NCBI RefSeq assembly: GCF_015461835.1
Contig: NZ_JACOPX010000003.1
Span: 124,001 to 188,000, forward strand
Source: Pseudomonas neuropathica
GTDB taxonomy: Bacteria > Pseudomonadota > Gammaproteobacteria > Pseudomonadales > Pseudomonadaceae
Direction of reading: 5' to 3'
DNA length: 64,000 nt
Shown here in pieces: positions 47,092-56,728 of this stretch. Below the pieces are notes generated by a model. That model did no database searches. It had not been told where the DNA came from and was given only the letters and a program-made list of their open reading frames with translations. A program made the position numbers and the translations under genes. The first letter of the stretch is position 1. Every line of letters starts with the position of its first letter.

Positions 47092-47973
47092 TCACCGCAA
47101 ATGCGCCTGCTCAACCAGCCAGATCATCAATTCTTCCAGCTGCGGCGAAGGCTCGGTTCCCGCAGGCACCACCACGTAATACGCCAACCCCGTCCTCACC
47201 TTCAATTCAAACGGCATCACCAGCCGTCCGGCACGCAAGTCGTCGCCGATCAACGACCAGTCGCCAATCGCCACCCCCGTCCCATGCGACGCCATCGACA
47301 TCGCCTGGTCCAGCGTCTCGAAATGCTGGCCCATGTTCACATTGTTCAATTGCAACTCGGCTGCCGTCAGCCACACCGTCCAGTCCTGGATGTCGCGGGT
47401 CGGATGCAACAACAGATGCTGTTGCAGATCGGCCGGGTCGGACAGTTCCGGTGGGCCTTTCAAAAGTGCCGGTGAGCAGACCGGGGTCAGTTGTTCATCG
47501 AACAGATGCAGCGCGGTCGAGGAGTTGTCCGGCGGCGTACCGTAGATCACCGCCGCGTCGAACTGCTCGCGCTGAAAATCCACGCCATGGGCCAACGTCG
47601 TGGTCAGTTTGACCGGCACATCCGGGCGTTCCTTTTGCCATTGCAGCAAGCGCGGCACCAGCCAGCGCATCACGCAACTGGGCGCCTTGAGTTGCAGGGT
47701 TTCGCGCTTGAGACCGATCTGCTCGGTGGCCTCAGTGATCAGACTGAAGACCTTCTCCACCCGTGGCAACCACTCCCGGCCTTCGGCCGTCAGCTCCAGA
47801 CCACGGGCCAGACGGATGAACAATTCATACCCCAGATGATCTTCCAGCCCGGCGATCTGCCGGCTCACCGCGCCCTGGGTGATATGCAACTGCTCAGCGG
47901 CCCGGGTGAAGTTGCAGCACTGCGCGGTGATCAGAAACGTGTGCAGGGCGGGCAGGGGAGGCAGTCGTTTCAT
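47092..47973 (-). CDS. LysR-family regulator (GcvA-like)
   Basis: A 293-residue LysR regulator that begins MKRLPPLPALHTFLITAQCC, typical of the GcvA/AmpR branch. The HTH is FTRAAEQLHITQGAVSRQIA (residues 22-41). It is divergent from the decarboxylase gene at 48111, so it probably regulates the operon 48111-55530. The effector is unknown; a guanidino or amine compound would fit. Confidence 0.9.
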   Translation of the reverse strand: MKRLPPLPALHTFLITAQCCNFTRAAEQLHITQGAVSRQIAGLEDHLGYELFIRLARGLELTAEGREWLPRVEKVFSLITEATEQIGLKRETLQLKAPSCVMRWLVPRLLQWQKERPDVPVKLTTTLAHGVDFQREQFDAAVIYGTPPDNSSTALHLFDEQLTPVCSPALLKGPPELSDPADLQQHLLLHPTRDIQDWTVWLTAAELQLNNVNMGQHFETLDQAMSMASHGTGVAIGDWSLIGDDLRAGRLVMPFELKVRTGLAYYVVVPAGTEPSPQLEELMIWLVEQAHLR

Positions 47974-48110
47974 GGGGATCCAAGGTATGACGTGAGGACA
48001 TGGCTAGTATGACTTTTAATCGATTGTTGCCGCTACCTGCCGACCGTTCAATGAGCCCATTGAAGGCCTGCGTGGGCCTTGTGTCTGAAACGAACAAGAA
48101 GGGCAATGAC

Positions 48111-49748
48111 ATGGCGACGTGTGGCGAAGTACTGGTCAAGTTACTCGAAGGTTATGGGGTCGAGCAGGTGTTCGGCATTCCCGGCGTGCACACCGTGGAG
48201 CTGTATCGCGGGCTGGCCCGTTCGAGCATCAACCACGTCACCCCACGGCATGAACAGGGCGCCGGTTTCATGGCCGACGGTTATGCGCGCACCAGCGGCA
48301 AACCGGGTGTGTGCTTCATCATTACCGGCCCGGGCATGACCAACATCACCACCGCCATGGGCCAGGCTTACGCCGACTCGATCCCGATGCTGGTGATTTC
48401 CAGCGTGCAGAGCCGCAATCAGTTGGGCGGCGGGCGCGGCAAGCTGCACGAGTTGCCGAACCAGAGCGCACTGGTCGCTGGTGTCGCAGCGTTCTCTCAC
48501 ACCCTGATGTCGGCGTCGGAATTGCCCGGCGTGCTCGCTCGCGCATTCGCCTTGTTCCAGGCCGGCCGTCCGCGTCCGGTGCACATCGAAATCCCGCTGG
48601 ACGTGCTGGTAGAAGAAGCCGATGACTTGCTCGCCAGCGTCCCGGTCAACATTGACCGCGCCGGTGCTGCCCCCGCTGCCGTGAGCCGCATGAGCGAGTT
48701 GCTCGCTGGCGCCCAACGTCCGTTGATTCTCGCCGGTGGCGGTGCGATCGATGCCGCTGCTGAACTCACTGAACTGGCCGAACTGCTCGACGCACCGGTG
48801 GCGCTGACCATCAACGCCAAAGGCATGCTGCCGTCGACGCATCCGCTGCTGATCGGCTCGACACAAAGCCTGGTTGCCACCCGCGCACTGGTCGCCGATG
48901 CCGATGTGGTGCTGGCGATCGGCACTGAACTGGCCGAAACCGATTACGACGTGACCTTTGCCGGTGGCTTCGAGATTCCCGGCAAACTGCTGCGCATCGA
49001 CATCGATGCCGATCAGACCGTGCGTAACTATCCGCCACATGTGGCACTGGTTGCCGATTCGCGTAATGCCGCGCAGGCATTGCTCAGCGCCTTGTCGCAC
49101 AAAGCGCTGGCCGAGCGCCGCAACGATTGGGGCCAGGTGCGCGCCGCGCGTCTGCGTGATGATCTGGCCGCGACCTGGGATGCACCGACGCTGGCGCAAA
49201 CCCGTTTCCTCGAAACCGTACTGCACGAATTGCCCGACGCGGTGTTCGTCGGCGACTCCACGCAACCGGTGTACACCGGCAACCTGACCTTCAACCCGGA
49301 ACGTCCGCGTCGCTGGTTCAACTCATCGACCGGCTACGGCACCCTCGGCTATGCATTGCCGGCAGCGATTGGCGCATGGCTCGGTGGACAACCCGATAAA
49401 GGTGCACGGCCACCAGTGGTGTGCCTGATCGGCGACGGCGGTCTGCAGTTCACCCTGCCGGAACTGGCCAGCGCCGTCGAAGCGCGCACCCCGGTGATCG
49501 TCCTGCTGTGGAATAACCAGGGTTACGAAGAGATCAAGAAATACATGGTCAACCGCGCCATCGAACCGGTCGGCGTCGACATCTACACCCCGGATTTCGT
49601 CGGAGTGGCCAAGGCCCTCGGTTGTGCCGCCGAAGCGATCAGCTCGGTGGAACAACTGCGCAGTGCACTGCGTGCCGCCACCGATCGCCAAGGCCCGACC
49701 GTGATCGAAATCGACCAGAACCAGTGGATGCAGGCGGTGGCCCAATGA
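48111..49748 (+). CDS. ThDP-dependent decarboxylase, AruI-like (5-guanidino-2-oxopentanoate decarboxylase)
   Basis: A 545-residue ThDP enzyme. The N-terminal domain has the catalytic Glu in TPRHEQGAGFMADGYART; the C-terminal domain has the ThDP/Mg motif GDGGLQFTLPELASAVEART ending near VLLWNN. It resembles AruI, which turns 2-ketoarginine into 4-guanidinobutyraldehyde in the arginine transaminase route. A following aldehyde dehydrogenase supports such a step. The transaminase aruH is not here. The ATG at 48111 is preferred; an ATG at 48000 would add an odd extension. Confidence 0.85.
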   Translation: MATCGEVLVKLLEGYGVEQVFGIPGVHTVELYRGLARSSINHVTPRHEQGAGFMADGYARTSGKPGVCFIITGPGMTNITTAMGQAYADSIPMLVISSVQSRNQLGGGRGKLHELPNQSALVAGVAAFSHTLMSASELPGVLARAFALFQAGRPRPVHIEIPLDVLVEEADDLLASVPVNIDRAGAAPAAVSRMSELLAGAQRPLILAGGGAIDAAAELTELAELLDAPVALTINAKGMLPSTHPLLIGSTQSLVATRALVADADVVLAIGTELAETDYDVTFAGGFEIPGKLLRIDIDADQTVRNYPPHVALVADSRNAAQALLSALSHKALAERRNDWGQVRAARLRDDLAATWDAPTLAQTRFLETVLHELPDAVFVGDSTQPVYTGNLTFNPERPRRWFNSSTGYGTLGYALPAAIGAWLGGQPDKGARPPVVCLIGDGGLQFTLPELASAVEARTPVIVLLWNNQGYEEIKKYMVNRAIEPVGVDIYTPDFVGVAKALGCAAEAISSVEQLRSALRAATDRQGPTVIEIDQNQWMQAVAQ

Positions 49749-51196
49749 TCAGTTTTCCAACCACACTCGACGGCCTCTACATCAACGGCCAATGGTCAGC
49801 CGGCCGCGAACATCTGCGGGTGATCAACCCGGCCACCGAGGCGTTGCTGACCACGGTCAATGGTGGTGACGAGCACGCGGTCGAGCAAGCCGTCGCCGCT
49901 GCCACTGCCGCGTTCAAGGATTGGTCACAAACCAGCGGTGCCGAGCGCAGCGCAATCCTGCGCAACATCGCCAATGGCGTGCGCAACGGTCGCGATCACT
50001 TGATGAAACTGCAATCGAGCAACAACGGCAAACCGCAGTTCGAAGCGGCCATCGACGTCGACGATGTGATCGCCACCTTCGAGTACTACGCCGAACTCGC
50101 TGAAGGCCTCGACGCCAGACAGGACAGCAACGTGCCGCTGCCCAGCGATGATTTCAGCGCACGCCTGCGCCGCGAGCCGTGCGGTGTGGTCGGGCTGATC
50201 GTGCCGTGGAATTTCCCGATGGTCACCACCGCGTGGAAACTCGCGCCGGCGCTGGCCGCCGGGTGCTGCGTGGTGCTGAAACCGTCGGAAGTCACGCCGC
50301 TGCCGGAGCTGGAACTGGCGGCGATCATCGCTGAAGCCGGTCTGCCCAACGGTGTGTTCAACGTCGTCTGCGGTACCGGTCTGGCGGTCGGTGCGCCACT
50401 GTCGGCGGATCCGCGTATCGCCAAGATTTCCTTCACCGGTAGCAACGCCGTCGGTGTCCAGGTGATGCAGCGCGCCGCTGAAACGGTGAAGGGCGTGAGC
50501 CTGGAACTGGGCGGCAAATCTTCGTTGCTGGTGCTGGACGATGCTGATCTGGAACTGGCGGTGGAACTGGCTTGCGGTGGCGGTTTCTTCAATGCCGGAC
50601 AGATGTGCTCGGCCACCAGCCGCGTGTTGGTCGCCGATGAGCTGGCAGACGAATTCCTCGAACGTTTGCAAAAGCGTGCGCAGGCGATTCGCGTGGCGGA
50701 TCCGTTCGACCCGGACGTGGAGATGGGCGCGCTGGTCAATCAGGCGCAATACCAGCGCGTGCTTGGTCACATCGACCGGGGTCTGAGCGCTGGCGCGAAG
50801 CTAGTGTGCGGCGGCAATCGTCCGGCAGATCTGCCGCGCGGATATTTTTTGCAGCCAACCGTGTTCACCGACGTGCCCCTCGACAGTGCGCTGTGGTGCG
50901 AAGAGATTTTCGGCCCGGTGTTGTGCGTGCGCCGTTTCAGCAGCGAAGCCGAGGCAATCGTCCTGGCCAACGACAGTCAATTCGGCCTCGTCGCCAGTGT
51001 GGTGACGCGTAACGCCGAGACCGCCGAGCGGGTCGCCAACGCCCTGCAGGCGGGGCTGGTGTGGCTCAACGCGCCGCAAGTGATCTTCCCGCAAACCGCG
51101 TGGGGCGGTTACAAGCAGAGCAGTATCGGCCGCGAATTGGGGCCGTGGGGCCTGGCCGCGTTTCAGGAAATCAAACACGTGATCCGGGCGCTCTGA
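49745..51196 (+). CDS. Aldehyde dehydrogenase (betaine-aldehyde/aminoaldehyde type)
   Basis: A 483-residue NAD(P)-dependent aldehyde dehydrogenase. Motifs: VPWNFPMVTTAWKLAPALA (cofactor), the general base Glu in SLELGGKS, the nucleophile Cys in NAGQMCSATSRV and the late EEIFGPVL. It is close to BetB and aminoaldehyde dehydrogenases. ATGA overlap with the decarboxylase gene shows translational coupling, so its substrate is most likely the aldehyde made by that enzyme, for example 4-guanidinobutyraldehyde. Confidence 0.9.
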   Translation: MISFPTTLDGLYINGQWSAGREHLRVINPATEALLTTVNGGDEHAVEQAVAAATAAFKDWSQTSGAERSAILRNIANGVRNGRDHLMKLQSSNNGKPQFEAAIDVDDVIATFEYYAELAEGLDARQDSNVPLPSDDFSARLRREPCGVVGLIVPWNFPMVTTAWKLAPALAAGCCVVLKPSEVTPLPELELAAIIAEAGLPNGVFNVVCGTGLAVGAPLSADPRIAKISFTGSNAVGVQVMQRAAETVKGVSLELGGKSSLLVLDDADLELAVELACGGGFFNAGQMCSATSRVLVADELADEFLERLQKRAQAIRVADPFDPDVEMGALVNQAQYQRVLGHIDRGLSAGAKLVCGGNRPADLPRGYFLQPTVFTDVPLDSALWCEEIFGPVLCVRRFSSEAEAIVLANDSQFGLVASVVTRNAETAERVANALQAGLVWLNAPQVIFPQTAWGGYKQSSIGRELGPWGLAAFQEIKHVIRAL

Positions 51197-51214
51197 ACGC
51201 CCGAAAAAGGTCAG

Positions 51215-51239
51215 CGCATGCCTCGCAACGAGGCATGCG
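51215..51239. other. Perfect hairpin between dehydrogenase and binding-protein genes
   Basis: The 11-base stem CGCATGCCTCG / CGAGGCATGCG has a 3-base loop. No T-run follows, so it is not a classical terminator; it may be an RNA-processing or stability element. Confidence 0.6.
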
Positions 51240-51413
51240 TCGGCGTCATGGCTTCAATGAGTTTTTATCGATAGTCAGGTGTTTTGCACGACCTCAGGAT
51301 GAACCCGTCGGCAGCGCTGCAGGCCTTTGAAAACAAGGCTTTCAGCGGAACCGGCCGCGCGGATGCAACGGTTGCGACCAACCTCATACTTAAAAGAACA
51401 AAGGGAGTCCGTC

Positions 51414-52517
51414 ATGGGCGAGCACGATCTGAACAGGCGTCAATTCATTAAAACCGTCGGCGTTGCCTCGGTGGCGGCGGCTGCCCTGAGCATGCCCTTC
51501 ATCCGGGCGAGCGCCAGCGACACGCGGTTCGCCGGCAAGACCCTGCGTTTGCTGACCTGGTCGGATGACACCGGCCTCGCGGCACTGCGCAACATCGCCG
51601 CCACGTTCGAAGCCAAGACCGGCGCCAAGGTCATCGCCGACCGCACCGGCAGCACTTCGGAAATGGTCGCCAAACTCAAGGCCGGCGGTGATCGTCCGCA
51701 GTACGACATCATCACGTTGGCAGGCGTCGGCGCCGAAGGTCTGGCGGCCGCCGGGCTGCTGGAAAAACCCGACCTCAACCGTATTCCCAACCTGGTCGAC
51801 GTCCCGGAAAAATACCGCACTGGCGCCAATGGCCACGGCATCGGTTACTTGTTGTGGTGTAACAGTCTGGTCTACAGCACTCGCACCCAGAAAGAGGCGC
51901 CGAGCAGTTATGCCGCGTTGTGGGATGCCGATCTGGCGCCGAACATTTTCCTGCCTCCGCCGAACTGGACCGAGGCGATGGACCTGATCATCATCGCCGC
52001 AAAACTGGCCGGCGGTGACGAACACAACATCGAACCGGGCTTCAAGAAACTCGCCGAACTCAAGGATCGCGTGGTGACGTTGGGCGAAAACCCGAACCAG
52101 ATTGCCGAGCTGTTCCGCACCGGTTCGCTGGACATGGGCGGCCTCTATGCCCCGGCTTTTTTTCCCAAGCAGATCCGCGATCCGAACTACGGCCTTGGCG
52201 CTACGTTCGGCATGAAGGAAGGTTTCTACACCGACCTGATGCTTTCGGTGATGCCGAAGAATCGGCCGGGGGATACCGATCTGGCTTACGCGTTTATCGA
52301 CCACTCCCTCGACCCGCTGGTGCAGGGCAAGATGGCCGAAGACATCTTCAACGGCCCGGTCAACGCCAAGGCGATCATTTCCGCCGAAGCGCGCAAGAGC
52401 CCGTTCATTCTGACGCCGGAGCAGATCGCCGAGAAGGCGATCATGCACGACAACGCTTTCCTGGCCACCGTGCATGACCAATGGATTCGTCGCTATACGG
52501 AAATCTTTTCTTCCTGA
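51414..52517 (+). CDS. ABC-importer binding protein with Tat signal (PotD-like)
   Basis: A 367-residue periplasmic binding protein of the spermidine/putrescine group (COG0687). The N-terminus LNRRQFIKTVGVASVAAAAL is a twin-arginine signal, so the protein is exported folded. The mature part begins ASDTRFAGKTLRLLTWSDD, as in PotD/PotF-like proteins, and GNSLVYS-like and GLGATFGMKEGFYTDLM stretches fit the type II fold. The ligand is probably an amine or guanidine compound, judged from the enzymes before it. AAGGGAG lies 7 bases before the ATG. Confidence 0.88.
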   Translation: MGEHDLNRRQFIKTVGVASVAAAALSMPFIRASASDTRFAGKTLRLLTWSDDTGLAALRNIAATFEAKTGAKVIADRTGSTSEMVAKLKAGGDRPQYDIITLAGVGAEGLAAAGLLEKPDLNRIPNLVDVPEKYRTGANGHGIGYLLWCNSLVYSTRTQKEAPSSYAALWDADLAPNIFLPPPNWTEAMDLIIIAAKLAGGDEHNIEPGFKKLAELKDRVVTLGENPNQIAELFRTGSLDMGGLYAPAFFPKQIRDPNYGLGATFGMKEGFYTDLMLSVMPKNRPGDTDLAYAFIDHSLDPLVQGKMAEDIFNGPVNAKAIISAEARKSPFILTPEQIAEKAIMHDNAFLATVHDQWIRRYTEIFSS

Positions 52518-52551
52518 GCCGAACACCAACCTTCAGAGCACCACAAATCCC

Positions 52552-52643
52552 CTGTAGGAGTGAGCCTGCTCGCGATAGCGTCATACCAGTCAACCTATTA
52601 GGTGGCTGACACGCCGCTATCGCGAGCAGGCTCACTCCTACAA
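52552..52643. repeat. REP-type palindrome, family B, inside the ABC operon
   Basis: Arms CCTGTAGGAGTGAGCCTGCT and AGCAGGCTCACTCCTACAAG with inner GCGATAGCG / CGCTATCGC. It lies between the binding-protein gene and the first permease gene. Confidence 0.93.
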
Positions 52644-52707
52644 GGGGGCGGGGGTGGTTTGGAGAGTTGTGTTCGTCAGTTGTTTTTCCATTGACGAGAT
52701 TATTGCT

Positions 52708-53616
52708 ATGGAACATCAATCCCTGACCCAAGCGGTCGGCGCCGCTGCCGTGCGTCCGGCGCGCAGTATTTCGCCGACCGCGCGGGCGTGGTTTTTCCTC
52801 ACGCCGTCTATGCTGTTTCTCGGCGTGCTCATCGCTGCGAGTCTGCTGGTGCTGCGCATGAGCGTCGGCACCAAAGGCGCGGAGTGGAGCGGTTTCAGTC
52901 TGGCCAGTTACGCCCAGTTGCTCGAACCCTATTACCTGAAATCCTTGTTGCTGACCTTGCGTCTGGCGCTGATCAGCGCGGTGATTGCGGTGGTGCTGGC
53001 GATTCCGGTGGCGTACACCATGTCGCGGCTGACCTCGCCGTTTCTGCGGCGGATTTTCCTCGCAGCGGTGCTGTTGCCACTGCTGGTCAACCTGCTGCTG
53101 CAAAGCTACGGCTGGCTGGTGATTCTCGGTCCCGGCGGCATGCTCAATCAGGCGCTGATGGGCCTCGGCCTGATCAAGCGGCCGATCATGTTGCTGTACA
53201 ACCAGAACGGCGTCCTGATGGGCCTGGTGCAAACCGCGTTTCCGCTCGCGGTGTTGCCGATTGCCAGCGCCATGCGCGGCGTCGCGCGAAGCTATGAAGA
53301 AGCAGCCGCAACCCTCGGTGCCAGCCGTTTTCAAGTGTTCCGCCAAGTGGTGCTGCCGATGAGTTTGCCAGGGATCATCACCGGTGCAACGTTGGTGTTC
53401 GCTTACAACGCCAGCAGCTTCGTGGTGCCGTTGCTGCTCGGTGGCCGTCGCGTGCCGATGTTGGCGGTGATGGTGCATGACCAGATCGCGCCGCTGATGA
53501 ACTGGCCTGCCGCGTCCGCTGCCGGAGTCGTGCTGATCATCACCACGCTGGCGATCATGACCTTGTCCGAATACATCACTGGCCATCGTCGGCGTTTGCT
53601 GGAGGCTTCGCAATGA
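52708..53616 (+). CDS. ABC permease, PotB-like
   Basis: A 302-residue membrane permease with six helices. The EAA loop that meets the ATPase is EEAAATLGASRFQVFRQVVL. The PotB/PotH type fits a polyamine-like substrate. The ATG at 52708 is chosen; longer frames start in the REP flank. It overlaps the second permease by 4 bases. Confidence 0.9.
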   Translation: MEHQSLTQAVGAAAVRPARSISPTARAWFFLTPSMLFLGVLIAASLLVLRMSVGTKGAEWSGFSLASYAQLLEPYYLKSLLLTLRLALISAVIAVVLAIPVAYTMSRLTSPFLRRIFLAAVLLPLLVNLLLQSYGWLVILGPGGMLNQALMGLGLIKRPIMLLYNQNGVLMGLVQTAFPLAVLPIASAMRGVARSYEEAAATLGASRFQVFRQVVLPMSLPGIITGATLVFAYNASSFVVPLLLGGRRVPMLAVMVHDQIAPLMNWPAASAAGVVLIITTLAIMTLSEYITGHRRRLLEASQ

Positions 53617-54461
53617 GTGCCCTGACCAAGAAGCGCATGGCGCTGTTGCCCGGCGAAACCGGCAAGTTCGCCGGCATCCTCTCCGGCTTCATTCTGCTGC
53701 TGGCGGTGTTGCCGATCCTGACCATGATCGTCATGTCGTTCAGCGGTGCGTCGAACCTCGACTTTCCGCCGAGCAGCTACAGCCTGCAATGGTACAAAGC
53801 GGCCTGGCACACCTTCGTGTCGCCGGATGCCAGCGACGTGCTCAGCCTCGGTCAGGCCATGGCCACCAGCCTGTTGGTGTCGTGCCTGACGATGGTTTTC
53901 GCCACGCTGATCGCCGTACCCGCCGCGTATGCGCTGACCCGCTGCGAGTTCCGTGGCAAAGCCGTGGCGCTGCAACTGATGTCGCTGCCGCTGGTGTTCC
54001 CGATGGTGGTGTTGGGCCTGGCCTTGCTGCTGGTGTTCGACAGCCTGCCGTTCCACCTGACCACTTCGCGGCTGGTGATTGCCCACGTGATTCTGGCGCT
54101 GCCGTTTGTGGTGAAGAACTGCACGGCGGCGATGCTTTCCATCGGCAGCGAAGTCGAGGAAGCGGCGCGGATGCTCGGCGCCTCGCCGTTGCGGGCCATT
54201 GTCGATGTGGTGGTGCCGTTGATGAAATCGGGGATTCTGGCCGGCATGCTGCTGGCGTTCATCGTCTCGTTCAACGAATTCACCGTGACCTATTTCCTCT
54301 ACACCATCGACGTCATGACCGTGCCGATCTGGATGTACAGCCGCACCGTGTCATCGCTCGACCCTACCGTGTTCTCGTTTGCCGTGCTGATCGTGCTGAT
54401 CGACTTCGTCCTGATCTGGGCGCTGGAGAAGCTGGTGGGCGAAGGCGGCGTTTCCTTTTGA
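53613..54461 (+). CDS. ABC permease, PotC-like
   Basis: A 282-residue permease with six helices. The EAA loop is EEAARMLGASPLRAIVDVVV. It pairs with the preceding permease in the importer's membrane part. The N-terminus has an unusually polar start (MSALTKKRMALLPGETGKF) before helix 1. It ends 13 bases before the ATPase gene. Confidence 0.9.
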   Translation: MSALTKKRMALLPGETGKFAGILSGFILLLAVLPILTMIVMSFSGASNLDFPPSSYSLQWYKAAWHTFVSPDASDVLSLGQAMATSLLVSCLTMVFATLIAVPAAYALTRCEFRGKAVALQLMSLPLVFPMVVLGLALLLVFDSLPFHLTTSRLVIAHVILALPFVVKNCTAAMLSIGSEVEEAARMLGASPLRAIVDVVVPLMKSGILAGMLLAFIVSFNEFTVTYFLYTIDVMTVPIWMYSRTVSSLDPTVFSFAVLIVLIDFVLIWALEKLVGEGGVSF

Positions 54462-54474
54462 TTTGAGGTGCAAC

Positions 54475-55530
54475 ATGACTGGTCTGATTCTGGAAAACGT
54501 CGAGAAATTCTACGGCTCGGCGTGCGCGGTACAAGACGTCAACCTGCATTTGCCGGAAGGCAAACTGGTGTGTTTCCTCGGCCCTTCCGGCTGCGGCAAA
54601 ACCACCTTGCTGCGGATGATCGCCGGGCTGGAAACCTTGAGTGGTGGCGAGATTCGTCTGGACGGCGAAGACATCGGCCAGACCCCGGCGCACCTGCGCA
54701 ACTTCGGCATGGTGTTCCAGTCGCTGGCGCTGTTCCCGCACATGACCGTCGGCGAGAACATCGCCTACCCGCTGAAGTTGCGCGGCGTCAGCAAGGCTGA
54801 TCAACACAAGCGCGTGGTCGAGTTGCTGGAGCTGATTCAGCTGCAAGCGATGATCGATCGCCCGGTGGCGAAACTTTCCGGCGGCCAGCGGCAGCGCGTG
54901 GCGATTGCCCGGGCGATTGCTTCGCACCCGAAAATCCTCCTGCTTGATGAGCCGCTGTCGGCGCTCGACGCCAAGCTGCGCGAGTCGATGCAGGTGGAAA
55001 TCCGCCAACTGCAGCAGCGCCTGAACATCACCACGATCATGGTCACCCACGATCAGCGCGAAGCGATGACCATGGCCGATATCGTCGTCGTGCTGGGCGA
55101 ACACAAGGTGCAGCAGGTCGGTACGCCGATCGAAATCTATCGGCATCCGGCCAATGAGTTTGTCGCGGACTTCATCGGCTCGGGCAATATTTTCCCGGCC
55201 ACGGCGCTGGGTGATGGCAAGGTCAGCCTGCCGGGTGGTGACGCGCTGCAAGTGCCGATCTGTAGCAGCATTGTCGTCGGGCAGAAGGTGAAGATGCTGA
55301 TTCGCCCGGAAGACCTGCAACTGTCCGCGCCGCAGGCGACGGCGGGGAATCGCTTGCTCGGCAAGGTGACGTTTGTGCGTGATATCGGCGCGACCATCGA
55401 GACCACGGTGGAGTGTTCCGGGGTGACGTTTACGGCGTTGAGTACGCCGTGTCAGGGGATCGGGTTGGCGATCGGCCATCCGGTATCGGTGACGTTGCCG
55501 GTGGAGGCTTGTCGGGTGTTGGGGGAATGA
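54475..55530 (+). CDS. ABC importer ATPase, PotA-like
   Basis: A 351-residue ATPase: Walker A GPSGCGKTT (about residues 36-44), Q-loop MVFQSLALFPHMTV, signature LSGGQRQRVA, Walker B ILLLDEPLSALD, switch His in VTHDQREA, and a C-terminal TOBE domain (MLIRPEDLQLS, FVRDIGATIE). GAGG lies 7 bases before the ATG. It completes the four-gene importer; the operon then ends at a palindromic repeat. Confidence 0.94.
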   Translation: MTGLILENVEKFYGSACAVQDVNLHLPEGKLVCFLGPSGCGKTTLLRMIAGLETLSGGEIRLDGEDIGQTPAHLRNFGMVFQSLALFPHMTVGENIAYPLKLRGVSKADQHKRVVELLELIQLQAMIDRPVAKLSGGQRQRVAIARAIASHPKILLLDEPLSALDAKLRESMQVEIRQLQQRLNITTIMVTHDQREAMTMADIVVVLGEHKVQQVGTPIEIYRHPANEFVADFIGSGNIFPATALGDGKVSLPGGDALQVPICSSIVVGQKVKMLIRPEDLQLSAPQATAGNRLLGKVTFVRDIGATIETTVECSGVTFTALSTPCQGIGLAIGHPVSVTLPVEACRVLGE

Positions 55531-55556
55531 TCCGGATTTTTCGCTGATCATTCCGG

Positions 55557-55640
55557 CCTCTTCGCGAGCAAGCTCGCTCCCACAGGGGATTTGTGATTGA
55601 CACTAACCCCTGTGGGAGCGAGCTTGCTCGCGAAGAGGCC
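55557..55640. repeat. REP-type palindrome, family C
   Basis: Perfect inverted arms TTCGCGAGCAAGCTCGCTCC and GGAGCGAGCTTGCTCGCGAA, with CACAGGGG / CCCCTGTG inside. It lies between convergent genes and can end transcripts. Confidence 0.94.
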
Positions 55641-55664
55641 ATCAGTCTTGACACAAAGTCCGGA

Positions 55665-56594
55665 TCAGACAGAAAGCCGCAGCCGCGCCAGATCCCTTAA
55701 CGGTGGCGCGCCAAACAAACGGCTGTACTCGCGGCTGAACTGCGACGGACTTTCATACCCGACGCGATACCCCGCCGCCGACGCTTCCAGCCCCTCGGCC
55801 AACATCAAGCGCCGCGCTTCCTGCAAACGCAGCTGCTTCTGATACTGCAGCGGACTCATCGCCGTCATCGCCTTGAAGCGGTGATGCAAGGTCGACACGC
55901 TGAGGTTCACTTCCTTGGCCAGATCATCAATGCGCAGCGGCTGTTCGAAGTTGCCGTTCAACCATTTGATCGCCTGACTGATGCGATGGCTCTGGCTATT
56001 GGCGATCGCGATTTCATACAAACGATGGCCCTGCGGGCTGCGCAGCAGGCGATAAAGAATCTCCCGGCGAATCAGCGGCGCGAGCATGGCGATGTCTTTT
56101 GGCGCGTCGAGCAGGCGCGCCAGACGCAACACCGCATCGAGCATGGAACTGTCGATCTGCTCGACATACAAACCACGCCCGGTCGGCCGGGTCGGTACGC
56201 CCATGGGGCCGGCGTCAGCGATCAATGCAGTGATTTCTGTCGGATCGATGTCCAGACGCACGGCGAGGATCGGTTCCTCCGGCGAGACGTTGACCACGCG
56301 CCCGCTCAGCGGCATCGAAACCGACACCACCAGATAATTCAGCGGATCGTAATTGAAGAACTCGTCGGCCAGCCGCACCTCTTTGCGTCCCTGCGCCATG
56401 ATGCACAGCGCCGGTTGCGCGAGCACCGGGGCAAAGTCGTGGGATCGGGTGTGACGCGACATGAACAGCGAGCCGATGGCGGTCTCGTAGCTGCCATCGT
56501 CGGTGGTGTTGCGGCGGATGATCGCCGCCAGTTCCGCGCGCTGTTTTTCCATGTCAGCGCTGGGTTCGGCTTGAAAACGATCGAATGACGTCAT
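55665..56594 (-). CDS. AraC-family regulator with AraC_N domain (YqhC-like)
   Basis: A 309-residue regulator with an N-terminal AraC_N domain (LCIMAQGRKEVRLADEFF, YLVVSVSMPLSGRV) and a C-terminal double HTH (DLAKEVNLSVSTLHHRFKAM and AGYRVGYESPSQFSREYSRL). Members of this type often control aldehyde or alcohol reductase genes. No such gene is directly next to it. The start at 56594 (MTSFDRFQ) is chosen. Confidence 0.88.
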   Translation of the reverse strand: MTSFDRFQAEPSADMEKQRAELAAIIRRNTTDDGSYETAIGSLFMSRHTRSHDFAPVLAQPALCIMAQGRKEVRLADEFFNYDPLNYLVVSVSMPLSGRVVNVSPEEPILAVRLDIDPTEITALIADAGPMGVPTRPTGRGLYVEQIDSSMLDAVLRLARLLDAPKDIAMLAPLIRREILYRLLRSPQGHRLYEIAIANSQSHRISQAIKWLNGNFEQPLRIDDLAKEVNLSVSTLHHRFKAMTAMSPLQYQKQLRLQEARRLMLAEGLEASAAGYRVGYESPSQFSREYSRLFGAPPLRDLARLRLSV

Positions 56595-56728
56595 GCACGG
56601 CATCCTCGGCAGGGGAGGTGGAATGGAGCAGAGCATATGTTTGTGCAAGCGCCAGCGGTAGACACATCCTGCGAAATGCTTGCCTGATCCTGCCCCGGGG
56701 TGTTTCCGCGCCTGCCGCGATCCAACCC

